NCBI RefSeq assembly: GCF_009674775.1
Contig: NZ_WKKE01000007.1
Coordinates: 62,001-126,000, forward strand
Reading direction: 5' to 3'
Origin: Flavobacterium sp. LC2016-23
GTDB lineage: Bacteria > Bacteroidota > Bacteroidia > Flavobacteriales > Flavobacteriaceae
DNA: 64,000 nt
The first letter of the stretch is position 1; each line of letters opens with the position of its first letter. The notes beneath the pieces were generated by a model. The model had not been told where the DNA came from and searched no databases. It worked only from the letters and a program-made list of their open reading frames with translations. The position numbers were made by a program, and so were the translations under genes. Positions 18,253 through 26,111 of this stretch are shown here, piece after piece.

Positions 18253-18783
18253 TTATTTATCGTGTAATATTATTTTATCGTCTCTGCAATCAGCGATTAA
18301 CTGATCGATTTTTTCCTCTGTCAATTTTTCTTTGTAGAAATCGCCTAACTGCATCATCGGAGCGTATCCGCAAGCCCCTAAACATTCTACACCGGCAATG
18401 GTAAACATTCCGTCCGGAGTTGTTTCGCCCATTTTAATGCCTAATTTTTCAGAAGTGTAATCCATTAAATTTTCGGCACCATTTAAACAACAACAAGAAG
18501 TCTGACAAAATTCGAACATGTATTTTCCAATTGGTTTTTGGTTGTACATGGTGTAAAAAGTAACCACTTCGTAAACCTCAATTGGTTTGATGTGCAAAAT
18601 TTCGGCAACTTTATCCTGTAACTCCGTACTCAGCCAGTTATCATGCGCATCCTGCACTTCATGCAAAACAGGCAGCAAAGCTGATTTTCTTTTGTCTTCC
18701 GGATAATGACTGATTAATTCATTGATGCGGTTCATCAATGCTTCAGTCATGTTTATTTCTTGTTTGTAATGTTTACGTTCCAT
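18253..18783 (-). CDS. nuoE: NADH-quinone oxidoreductase subunit E
   Basis: Thioredoxin-fold subunit with the 2Fe-2S cluster N1a, partner of NuoF (176 residues). The cluster ligands are in CQTSCCCLNG and, further on, CLGACGYAPMM; the first region has an unusual run of three cysteines but keeps the family spacing. The N-terminal helical bundle contains LHEVQDAHDNWLS. The start at 18783 is used; a Met 11 codons later is a possible alternative. Confidence 0.95.
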   Translation of the reverse strand: MERKHYKQEINMTEALMNRINELISHYPEDKRKSALLPVLHEVQDAHDNWLSTELQDKVAEILHIKPIEVYEVVTFYTMYNQKPIGKYMFEFCQTSCCCLNGAENLMDYTSEKLGIKMGETTPDGMFTIAGVECLGACGYAPMMQLGDFYKEKLTEEKIDQLIADCRDDKIILHDK

Positions 18784-18789
18784 TTTTAT

Positions 18790-18922
18790 TTTAGATTTCG
18801 GATTTTAGATTTTAGATTTTTTCAAATCTTTGTCCTTAATCCCTATTCTGCAATCTTTTAATTTTAGATTTTAGATTTCTGATTTTAGATTTTTTAATCT
18901 ACATTCTAAAATCTAAAATCGA
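18790..18922. repeat. AGATTTT word repeats forming an inverted array, nuoD-nuoE gap
   Basis: The 148-base gap is filled with ATTTTAGATTTTAGATTT words (left and middle) and the complementary CTAAAATCTAAAATC at the right end (about 18905-18920), so the transcript can fold into a long stem. A second copy of the same word family is at 21268. Confidence 0.8.
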
Positions 18923-18931
18923 CAATACTTT

Positions 18932-20170
18932 CTACGCGTCTAATTCTCCTGCAATTACATTTAAACTCGAAAGGATAACAATTGCATCCGATAATAAAGC
19001 ACCTTTGATCATTTCAGGATAAGCCTGATAATAGATAAAACAAGGTCTTCTGAAATGTAATCTGTAAGGCGTTCTGCTTCCGTCAGTAACTAAATAGAAT
19101 CCTAATTCTCCGTTTCCACCTTCAACAGGGTGATAAATTTCTGCAACCGGTACAGGAACTTCTCCCATTACAATTTTAAAATGATAAATAAGAGATTCCA
19201 TAGAAGTGTAAACATCTTCTTTTGGAGGAAGGTAATAATCCGGAACTTCTGCATGATATTCGTTTCCGGCCGGCATTTTGTCCAAAGCCTGACGAATGAT
19301 ACTTAAACTTTCACGAACTTCCGCATTACGAACACAGAAACGATCGTATGTATCACCTGATTTTCCAACAGGAACAATAAAGTCGAAATCTTCGTAAGAC
19401 GAATAAGGATGTGCAACACGTACGTCGTAATCAACTCCGGCAGCACGTAAATTTGGACCTGTAAATCCGTAAGCCATTGCTTTCTCTGCTGAGATTGCAC
19501 CAACGTTTACAGTTCTGTCAAGGAAAATTCTGTTTCTTTCGAATAAGTTTTCAAATTCCTGCCAGGCGACAGGAAAATCTTTTAAAAATACATCCAGTTT
19601 GCGGAAAGCTTCCGGTGACCAGTCTCTTTCGAAACCACCGATTCTTCCCATATTTGTTGTTAAACGGGCACCACAAATTTCTTCGTAGATCTCGTAAACT
19701 TTTTCTCTAAATTGAAAAACATATAAGAAACCGGTATAAGCACCAGTATCAACACCCAGAATCGAATTACAAATTAAGTGATCTGTAATACGCGCCAATT
19801 CCATTACAATTACTCTTAAGTATTGTGCTCTTTTGGGAACTTCAATATTTAGTAATTTTTCTAAAGTCATCCACCATCCCATATTGTTGATCGGGGAGGA
19901 GCAATAGTTCATACGGTCTGTAAGAGGCGTAATTTGGTAAAAAGGACGATTTTCGGCGATTTTTTCGAAAGCTCTGTGGATGTAACCAATGGTTGGTTCA
20001 GCTTCAAGAATTCGCTCACCATCCATCAACAGGATATTTTGAAAAATACCGTGAGTGGCAGGGTGTGTTGGACCTAAATTCAAAACCGAAAGCTCGCTTC
20101 CGTCTTCGTTTAGTTTATCCTTAACTATTTTAGCATAGCGATGCTCTGGTGGTAATAATAGTTCTGACAT
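18932..20170 (-). CDS. nuoD: NADH-quinone oxidoreductase subunit D
   Basis: 49-kDa-type subunit that, with NuoB, forms the quinone-reduction site (412 residues). The HPATHGIFQN segment carries the conserved His loop near cluster N2, followed by GYIHRAFEK and MNYCSSPINN. The C-terminal RPCFIYYQAYPEMIKG and DAIVILSSLNVIAGELDA match the end of the hydrogenase-like fold. NuoC and NuoD are separate genes here, unlike the fused form of E. coli; 25 bases separate them. Confidence 0.97.
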   Translation of the reverse strand: MSELLLPPEHRYAKIVKDKLNEDGSELSVLNLGPTHPATHGIFQNILLMDGERILEAEPTIGYIHRAFEKIAENRPFYQITPLTDRMNYCSSPINNMGWWMTLEKLLNIEVPKRAQYLRVIVMELARITDHLICNSILGVDTGAYTGFLYVFQFREKVYEIYEEICGARLTTNMGRIGGFERDWSPEAFRKLDVFLKDFPVAWQEFENLFERNRIFLDRTVNVGAISAEKAMAYGFTGPNLRAAGVDYDVRVAHPYSSYEDFDFIVPVGKSGDTYDRFCVRNAEVRESLSIIRQALDKMPAGNEYHAEVPDYYLPPKEDVYTSMESLIYHFKIVMGEVPVPVAEIYHPVEGGNGELGFYLVTDGSRTPYRLHFRRPCFIYYQAYPEMIKGALLSDAIVILSSLNVIAGELDA

Positions 20171-20195
20171 TTTATAATGTTGAATTATTTATTTT

Positions 20196-20717
20196 TTAGC
20201 AATTTGTTGTTGTTCTTCCAAAGAATCTGTCATCCTTATCCGTTCTTCCGCTGTCTTCCAGCGGGAATTCTTTTCGCATTGGAAAAGAGATCATTTCATC
20301 CATATTCAAAATACGTTTCAATTGTGGATGACCAATAAAGTTTACTCCGAAGAAATCGTAGGTTTCTCTTTCCATCCAGTTGGCGCTTAGGAAAATATTT
20401 GAAATGGTTTTTATTTCCGGTTTTTCGCCGTTGATATAAACTTTGATTCTGATACGTTTGTTCTCGTACCAGTTGTGTAAATGATATACGATTGCGTACT
20501 GACGATCAACTTCGTTATCAGGGTAGTGAATACCACATAAGTCTGTTAAAAAGTGAAAACGTAAATCAGCATCATTTTTCAGGAAAAGAATCAGAGAGGT
20601 GATTTTATCAGCTGTTGTTTCCAGGGAAAAAATATCTCTTTCCTCCTGAAAGTTAAAAACACTTGTGTCAAATGTTTCTGTAAGTTTATCTTGAATCAGG
20701 GTATTTTCTAATGCCAT
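20196..20717 (-). CDS. nuoC: NADH-quinone oxidoreductase subunit C
   Basis: 30-kDa-type structural subunit of the complex I peripheral arm (173 residues), without cofactors. The C-terminal signature ERETYDFFGVNFIGHPQLKR followed by FPMRKEFPLE is diagnostic. One base separates it from nuoB. The N-terminal 25 residues are not conserved in type and probably form a short extension. Confidence 0.95.
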   Translation of the reverse strand: MALENTLIQDKLTETFDTSVFNFQEERDIFSLETTADKITSLILFLKNDADLRFHFLTDLCGIHYPDNEVDRQYAIVYHLHNWYENKRIRIKVYINGEKPEIKTISNIFLSANWMERETYDFFGVNFIGHPQLKRILNMDEMISFPMRKEFPLEDSGRTDKDDRFFGRTTTNC

Positions 20718-20718
20718 T

Positions 20719-21267
20719 TTATGAAATATTATATGAAGCTAATAATTCCTGGTATTCAGGAGAACTTCTGCGTCTTACAGACTCGCTTCTTACTAATTCT
20801 TGTAGTTTCATTACACCGTCAACAATTTGCTCTGGTCTAGGAGGACATCCCGGAACGTAAACATCAACAGGGATAACTTTGTCAATTCCCTGTAAAACAG
20901 AGTAGGTGTCAAAAATTCCGCCTGATGAAGCACAGGCTCCGACAGCAATTACCCAACGAGGCTCAGCCATTTGTTCATACACCTGTCTTAAGATAGGTGC
21001 CATTTTTTTGGAAATAGTTCCCATAACCATTAACATATCAGCCTGACGAGGAGAAAAACTCACACGTTCAGAACCAAATCGTGCCAAATCATAATGGGAA
21101 GCCATTGTTGCCATAAACTCGATTCCGCAACAAGAAGTTGCAAACGGTAAAGGCCAAAGAGAATTCGCGCGTGCCATACCTACAACATCATTTAGTTTTG
21201 TGGCAAAGAAACCTTCACCAACAACACCTTCCGGAGGGGCAACCATATTTACTTTTGAATCGCTCAT
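20719..21267 (-). CDS. nuoB: NADH-quinone oxidoreductase subunit B
   Basis: Subunit carrying the last iron-sulfur cluster, N2 (182 residues). The tandem cysteines in TSCCGIEFMATM and the two others in GACASSGGIFDTYSV and VPGCPPRPE complete the unusual N2 site. The N-terminal sequence before residue 15 is variable. It is one base from nuoC and 125 bases from nuoA; that spacer holds the AGATTTT hairpin. Confidence 0.97.
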   Translation of the reverse strand: MSDSKVNMVAPPEGVVGEGFFATKLNDVVGMARANSLWPLPFATSCCGIEFMATMASHYDLARFGSERVSFSPRQADMLMVMGTISKKMAPILRQVYEQMAEPRWVIAVGACASSGGIFDTYSVLQGIDKVIPVDVYVPGCPPRPEQIVDGVMKLQELVRSESVRRRSSPEYQELLASYNIS

Positions 21268-21390
21268 TTTATTTTAGATTTTAGATTTCAGATTTTAGAT
21301 TTGGGTAAATCGTAAAAAATTAAAATCAAATTTAATATCGTTAAATCTTCAATTTGAGAAATCTAAAATCTGAAATCTCAAATCATAAAT
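21268..21390. repeat. AGATTTT inverted word repeat, nuoA-nuoB gap
   Basis: TTTTAGATTTTAGATTTCAG words at 21271-21300 and the complementary GAAATCTAAAATCTG words at 21358-21385 make a long imperfect stem around an AT-rich loop. It is the same family as the element at 18790 and again lies inside the operon transcript. Confidence 0.8.
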
Positions 21391-21392
21391 TA

Positions 21393-21758
21393 TTATTCCC
21401 AGTCTAAAGCTTTCTTTTTGATGATATAGAAAAATCCAACTAAAAGCAAAGCCATGAAAACAATCATTTTCAGCATTCCTTCTATGCCCAGTTCTTTGAA
21501 GTTTACTGCCCACGGATAAAGGAAGATTACCTCTACGTCAAACAATACAAAAAGAATGGCAACCAGGAAATATTTTACTGAAAAAGGAATACGGGCATTA
21601 CCGACAGATTCGATTCCGCACTCGAAATTTTTATCTTTTACCTCAGAGGTTCTTTTTGGACCTAATTTTCCGGAAATAATGATAGTTCCTACCACAAAAC
21701 CAACAGCAAGAATAAGCTGCATTAAAATAGGAAGATAGCTGTATTGATCAGATTGCAT
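21393..21758 (-). CDS. nuoA: NADH-quinone oxidoreductase subunit A
   Basis: Three-helix membrane subunit (121 residues) at the junction of the two arms, first gene of the operon. The loop FECGIESVGNARIPFSVKYF and the acidic helix LFVLFDVEVIFLYPW are the family hallmarks. A strong Bacteroidota-type promoter is centred about 50 bases upstream, giving a short leader of about 27 bases. Confidence 0.96.
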   Translation of the reverse strand: MQSDQYSYLPILMQLILAVGFVVGTIIISGKLGPKRTSEVKDKNFECGIESVGNARIPFSVKYFLVAILFVLFDVEVIFLYPWAVNFKELGIEGMLKMIVFMALLLVGFFYIIKKKALDWE

Positions 21759-21791
21759 AAACTTGGGGTTTTTTACTTAAAAAATAAGCCA

Positions 21792-21822
21792 CAAAGATAG
21801 CGCCCAACTCTGTAAATCACAA
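21792..21822 (-). promoter_or_regulatory. Promoter of the nuo operon (Bacteroidota type)
   Basis: On the leftward strand TTG, 20 bases, then TATCTTTG fits the TTTG-N19..21-TAnnTTTG consensus of the main Bacteroidota sigma factor. The predicted start of RNA is near 21785, about 27 bases before nuoA. Confidence 0.75.
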
Positions 21823-21930
21823 GCTAAAAAAGCATTTAAGTAGGGTCGTAAACATCGTTTATGTCTAATTTTTATTCATTATAAATAACTTTTCCTTTTT
21901 TTACTATTTTTTTAAGATTTGAGCAAAAAA

Positions 21931-21960
21931 AAAACGTTTCGAAACAAATCGAAACGTTTT
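21931..21960 (-). terminator. Terminator of the cold-shock gene
   Basis: AAAACGTTTCGA and TCGAAACGTTTT with a 6-base loop, followed leftward by a run of T. It is placed 43 bases after the cold-shock stop. Confidence 0.88.
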
Positions 21961-22002
21961 AAAACCATTCAGAGGCAAAAAAAATAAATTGCTATATTTT
22001 TC

Positions 22003-22197
22003 TTAGATTACTGCTACTTTAGCAGCAACTTTCCCTTTTCTTCCTTCTTCTTCTTCATAGCTTACACGGTCTCCTTCGCGTAATTCTTCCGCGTTAATTC
22101 CTGAAGCGTGAACGAAGATATCTTTTCCTGTTTCTTCGTCTGTAATGAATCCATAACCTTTAGATTCATTGAAAAATTTTACTGTACCTGTACGCAT
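22003..22197 (-). CDS. CspA-family cold-shock protein
   Basis: A 64-residue single OB-fold protein that binds single-stranded RNA/DNA and melts RNA structure. RNP1 is seen in KGYGFITDE and RNP2 in DIFVHASGI, the aromatic residues that stack on nucleic-acid bases. The acidic insertion YEEEEGRKG is typical for the family's variable loop. The leader has TACATTTG (22227-22234, leftward strand), which fits the -7 element; the matching upstream TTG is at an off spacing. The gene is monocistronic. Confidence 0.93.
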   Translation of the reverse strand: MRTGTVKFFNESKGYGFITDEETGKDIFVHASGINAEELREGDRVSYEEEEGRKGKVAAKVAVI

Positions 22198-22330
22198 TGT
22201 AATTGTAATAATAATTTATAATGAAGCAAATGTAATATATAAATTCATACAAAAGACAATAAGGTGTTAATTTTTTGTAAAAATTATTGATTTACAGTGT
22301 TTTTACTATTTATTTTGCTACTCTTTTGAT

Positions 22331-22411
22331 ATGTCATACTTTAAAATGGCAACCATTAAAGATATGTTAAAAAGTAAGAACTTTTTGACTTTATTGAAGG
22401 TTGAATTATGA
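22331..22411 (+). CDS. Possible 26-residue small protein
   Basis: ATG at 22331 encodes MSYFKMATIKDMLKSKNFLT followed by LLKVEL. It lies in the 295-base gap between the convergently oriented space before the cold-shock gene and aspS, and its stop lies just inside a hairpin (AAGGTTGA at 22397-22404 with TCAACCTT at 22429-22436, then a T-rich run). The peptide is basic and amphipathic. No family is recognised; chance is a real alternative. Confidence 0.3.
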   Translation: MSYFKMATIKDMLKSKNFLTLLKVEL

Positions 22412-22492
22412 TTTTTGAATGTCCTAAATCAACCTTTATTTTTGTCTTTTAAATATTTTTTCAGGTCCTTATTTTTTTCAGTTCTGACTGAA

Positions 22493-24244
22493 TTATACCA
22501 AATCTACTTTAATGTGTAATTCTTTTAGTTGGGAATCATCAATCTTAGCAGGAGCATCAATCATAACATCACGCCCTGAATTGTTTTTCGGGAACGCAAT
22601 AAAATCCCTGATGGTTTCCTGACCTCCTAAAATAGCAACAAGACGGTCTAAACCAAAAGCTAATCCTCCGTGAGGCGGCGCTCCAAATTGAAAGGCATCC
22701 ATCAAAAAGCCAAATTGTGCTTTTGCTTCGTCTTCGGTAAATCCTAAATATTTGAACATCAGCTGTTGCGTTGCTTTATCGTGAATACGAATAGAGCCTC
22801 CTCCAATTTCATTTCCGTTCAGGACCATGTCGTAAGCATTGGCGCGTACTTTCCCCGGTTGTGTTTCCAGTAAATGCATGTCTTCTGGTTTTGGAGAGGT
22901 AAACGGATGGTGCATGGCATGATAACGGCCGCTTTCTTCGTCAAGCTCTAATAACGGGAAATCTACAACCCACAGCGGAGCAAATTCTTCCGGTTTGCGC
23001 AGTCCCAAACGGGTTGCCAACTCCATACGAAGTGCTGAAAGCTGTGCACGGGTTTTATCAGCAGGACCAGAAAGTACAAAAATCATGTCTCCCGGTTTTG
23101 CGCCTGTTATTTTTGCCCATTGTGCTAAATCTTCCTGATCGTAAAATTTATCTACAGATGATTTGTAAGTTCCGTCGTCATTACATTTGGAATACACCAT
23201 TCCTGATGCACCCACTTGCGGACGTTTTACCCAGTCAATAAGTCCGTCAATTTCTTTACGGGTGTAATTTCCTGCACCCGGAACGGCGATCCCTACTACT
23301 AATTCCGCAGCATTAAATACCGGGAAATCCTTGTGCTGTGCAAATTCGTTCAGTTCGCCAAATTCCATTCCGAAACGAATGTCCGGTTTGTCATTTCCAT
23401 ATGTTTTCATGGCGTAGTCGTAGGTAATTCTCGGGAATTTCTCTACTTCAATACCTTTAATTTCTTTTAGTAAGTGTCTGGTTAGTCCTTCAAAAACATT
23501 CAGGATATCTTCCTGTTCCACAAATGCCATTTCGCAGTCAATTTGTGTAAACTCAGGCTGACGGTCTGCACGTAAATCTTCGTCACGGAAACATTTTACA
23601 ATCTGGAAATATTTATCCATTCCGCCCACCATCAATAATTGTTTGAACGTTTGCGGAGATTGTGGTAATGCATAAAACTGTCCTTCGTTCATGCGGCTTG
23701 GAACAACGAAATCTCTTGCGCCTTCCGGAGTTGATTTGATTAAGTAAGGAGTTTCCACTTCACAGAAATCAAGATCTGATAAGTATTTACGAACTTCCAT
23801 TGCCACTTTGTGACGGAAAAGCAAACTGTTTTTTACCGGATTACGGCGAATATCCAGATAACGGTATTTCATTCTTATATCTTCCCCGCCATCTGTTTCG
23901 TCTTCAATTGTAAACGGAGGCGTTAAAGCAGCATTCAAAATGGTTAATTCAGAAACTAAAATTTCGATATCACCAGTCGGAATGTTTTTGTTTTTGGCTT
24001 CACGCTCAATAACAGTTCCTTTTACCTGAATTACAAATTCTCTTCCAAGTGTTTTGGCCAGTTCAAAAACCGTTTTATCAGAACGGCTCTCGTCGAAAAT
24101 AAGTTGTGTGATTCCGTAACGGTCGCGTAAATCAACCCAGTTCATAAATCCTTTATCGCGTGATTTTTGAACCCAACCCGCTAGTGTAACTTCCGTATTA
24201 ATATTTGAGGCGTTTAACTCGCCACAATTATGACTTCTATACAT
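22493..24244 (-). CDS. aspS: Aspartate--tRNA ligase
   Basis: Class II synthetase charging tRNA-Asp (583 residues from the chosen start). The N-terminal OB-fold binds the anticodon ([20 protein letters not shown]), and the catalytic domain shows motif 2 ([20 protein letters not shown]) and motif 3 ([12 protein letters not shown]); the bacterial-type GAD insertion lies between. The start at 24244 ([11 protein letters not shown]) is preferred because homologues begin there; the extra 11 codons upstream lie in the leader. The leader has TACTTTTG (24263-24270, leftward), which fits the -7 element of Bacteroidota promoters. Monocistronic housekeeping gene. Confidence 0.97.
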   Translation of the reverse strand: MYRSHNCGELNASNINTEVTLAGWVQKSRDKGFMNWVDLRDRYGITQLIFDESRSDKTVFELAKTLGREFVIQVKGTVIEREAKNKNIPTGDIEILVSELTILNAALTPPFTIEDETDGGEDIRMKYRYLDIRRNPVKNSLLFRHKVAMEVRKYLSDLDFCEVETPYLIKSTPEGARDFVVPSRMNEGQFYALPQSPQTFKQLLMVGGMDKYFQIVKCFRDEDLRADRQPEFTQIDCEMAFVEQEDILNVFEGLTRHLLKEIKGIEVEKFPRITYDYAMKTYGNDKPDIRFGMEFGELNEFAQHKDFPVFNAAELVVGIAVPGAGNYTRKEIDGLIDWVKRPQVGASGMVYSKCNDDGTYKSSVDKFYDQEDLAQWAKITGAKPGDMIFVLSGPADKTRAQLSALRMELATRLGLRKPEEFAPLWVVDFPLLELDEESGRYHAMHHPFTSPKPEDMHLLETQPGKVRANAYDMVLNGNEIGGGSIRIHDKATQQLMFKYLGFTEDEAKAQFGFLMDAFQFGAPPHGGLAFGLDRLVAILGGQETIRDFIAFPKNNSGRDVMIDAPAKIDDSQLKELHIKVDLV

Positions 24245-24402
24245 GATCTCAATTTTAGACTGCAAAAGTAAACACAAAATTCAAATTAATATAGAAAAGT
24301 AGATAACTAGATGGTGTTAAAATGAAATATTTTGTTAATTCTTAAATTTTGAAGACAGAATTTATTTAGTTTTGAGTCACTATAAACAAAACTATATTAG
24401 AT

Positions 24403-25398
24403 ATGAGAAAACTTTTTGTTGCTGGTTTATTGATTTTCAGTGCCCTGAATGGTATTGGACAAGTCAAAAATCCAATCAAATTTACGGCTAAAATTACGAA
24501 CAGAAACAGTGATACCTTAGTCATTAAAGGGGCTAATAATTTCAAACAAGTTATTCCGATTGATAAAAAAGAAGTTTTTGCTGCTACTTTTGAAGCCCCA
24601 AAAGGGTTTTATCGGTTTTCTGACGGAGTAGAATCATCTACTTTATTTCTGAAACCGGGTGCTGAAGTGAACCTGACCATGAATGCTAAGGAATTTGACG
24701 AAACCATTGTATATAAAGGAAAAGGAACTAATGAGAGTAATTTTTTAGCACAACAGGCTTTAAAGGACGAGAAATTTCAAAATGAAGCGTTCGCTAAAGA
24801 AGCCGCTGAATTTAAATCCTTATTAGACGGAAAAACAAAATCTGATCTGGAAAATATTGAAAAAGGTGATTTTGATGCTGAATTTAAAACAAACCTAAAA
24901 AAATCATTCGAGCAGTTTAATCAATACGCTGTGCAGATGTATGAAAGTGCCGCTAAGATGAAGGGCTTTGTTGGAAAACCTTCAGCTGCATTTGATTATG
25001 AAAACCACAAGGGCGGAAAAACGAAACTTTCAGATTTAAAAGGAAAGTATGTGTATATTGATCTTTGGGCAACCTGGTGTGGTCCGTGCAGAGCTGAGAT
25101 TCCATTCCTGCAAAAAGTAGAAGAAAAATATCACGGAAAAAATATCGAGTTTGTCAGTATTTCTGTCGATGTACTAAAAGACCACGAAAAATGGAAAAAA
25201 TTCGTAACCGATAAACAACTGGGAGGGATTCAGTTATTTTCTGACAGTGACTGGAAATCTGCTTTTGTAACCAGCTATGATGTAACCGGAATTCCAAGGT
25301 TTATTTTGATCGATCCGCAGGGGAATGTGGTGAGTGCTGATGCTGCCAGACCCTCTTCTCCAGAGCTTCAAACGCAGTTAGACTCGTTATTAAAGTAA
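24403..25398 (+). CDS. TlpA/ResA-type thioredoxin-like protein, exported
   Basis: Periplasmic thiol-disulfide oxidoreductase-like protein of 331 residues. A signal peptide (1-19, ending ALNGIGQ) is followed by a DUF4369-like N-terminal domain (about 25-110), a helical linker and a thioredoxin fold (about 190-331). The active site WATWCGPCR gives Cys226 and Cys229, and TGIPRFILID carries the cis-proline loop. Such proteins reduce or isomerise disulfides in exported proteins, or act in cytochrome c maturation; the partner is unknown. A TAGTTTTG element at 24367-24374 lies 29 bases before the start. A strong terminator follows at 25455. Confidence 0.88.
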   Translation: MRKLFVAGLLIFSALNGIGQVKNPIKFTAKITNRNSDTLVIKGANNFKQVIPIDKKEVFAATFEAPKGFYRFSDGVESSTLFLKPGAEVNLTMNAKEFDETIVYKGKGTNESNFLAQQALKDEKFQNEAFAKEAAEFKSLLDGKTKSDLENIEKGDFDAEFKTNLKKSFEQFNQYAVQMYESAAKMKGFVGKPSAAFDYENHKGGKTKLSDLKGKYVYIDLWATWCGPCRAEIPFLQKVEEKYHGKNIEFVSISVDVLKDHEKWKKFVTDKQLGGIQLFSDSDWKSAFVTSYDVTGIPRFILIDPQGNVVSADAARPSSPELQTQLDSLLK

Positions 25399-25454
25399 TT
25401 TATGATCAAATTTACAACGTTATCGTAAATATGTTATTTAGCTAAAATACCAGT

Positions 25455-25484
25455 AAAACCAGTGCCTGAGCACTGGTTTTTTTT
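25455..25484 (+). terminator. Terminator of the TlpA-like gene
   Basis: AAAACCAGTGC and GCACTGGTTTT around a CTGA loop, followed by a T run: a typical intrinsic terminator 56 bases after the stop. Confidence 0.92.
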
Positions 25485-25609
25485 GTATCGTTCTGATTTC
25501 CAATGTTAAGTTTTTATTCAATGTTACCAAATTGTTAAGTAAAAGTTTTTTTAATGTAAACATTTGATTATATTTGGTAAAGATTTGATAACATTAAAAC
25601 CTACAAGAT

Positions 25610-25957
25610 ATGAAAAAGTGTGTAATTTTAGTTGCAATATTGTTCTCTGGAATTTTAGTTGCACAAGAGAAAAAACCGGAATTAGAAGCTGTTGGAAATA
25701 CAGTAAAAGCTACCTATTACTATGATAATGGTAAAGTACAACAAGAAGGCTTTTTTAAGGATGGTAAATTAGATGGCGTTTGGGTATCATATGATGAAAA
25801 AGGAAATAAAGTTGCTGTAGGGGAATATACAAACGGACTGAAAACCGGAAAATGGATTTTCTTTAATGAAAACAGCCTTAGCGAAGTTGCTTACGAAAAC
25901 AGTACAGTAAGTTCAGTTAAAAATTTACAGAAAAATGCTTTAGCAAATAGAAATTAA
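25610..25957 (+). CDS. Small exported YwqK/MORN-repeat protein
   Basis: A 115-residue protein with a signal peptide (1-18, ending ILVAQ) and about three MORN-like repeats: YYYDNGKVQQEGFFKDGKL, DGVWVSYDEKGNKVAVGEY and TGKWIFFNE. Each repeat is a beta-hairpin with the G-x-W/F pattern. RefSeq-style annotation calls relatives 'toxin-antitoxin system YwqK family antitoxin', but no toxin partner is next to it and the export signal argues for an envelope role. The promoter region has TATATTTG at 25569-25576. It ends with its own terminator. Confidence 0.7.
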   Translation: MKKCVILVAILFSGILVAQEKKPELEAVGNTVKATYYYDNGKVQQEGFFKDGKLDGVWVSYDEKGNKVAVGEYTNGLKTGKWIFFNENSLSEVAYENSTVSSVKNLQKNALANRN

Positions 25958-25981
25958 GATAATTTCAGATGAATAAGAAAG

Positions 25982-26007
25982 AACCGCTTTAATCAGCGGT
26001 TTTTTTT
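25982..26007 (+). terminator. Terminator of the YwqK-like gene
   Basis: AACCGCT and AGCGGTT around a 6-base loop, followed by a T run. Confidence 0.88.
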
Positions 26008-26060
26008 ATGTCTTTTATTTAGTACTGAAAACAAAATGTACAGGTTTAATTCTAACAATA

Positions 26061-26100
26061 AAAACAAATGGCCCGGAAATTAATCCGGGCCATTTGTTTT
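26061..26100. terminator. Long hairpin terminator of the iron-uptake unit
   Basis: A perfect 17-base stem (AAAACAAATGGCCCGGA with its complement) and a 6-base loop lies just after the PepSY gene; the T run on the leftward strand ends that transcript. Confidence 0.88.
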
Positions 26101-26111
26101 TAAAATGTTTC

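Noticed and set aside
25610..25957. Toxin-antitoxin pair at the YwqK-like gene
   Set aside because: No second small gene is adjacent and the protein has a signal peptide, so an antitoxin role is not supported here.
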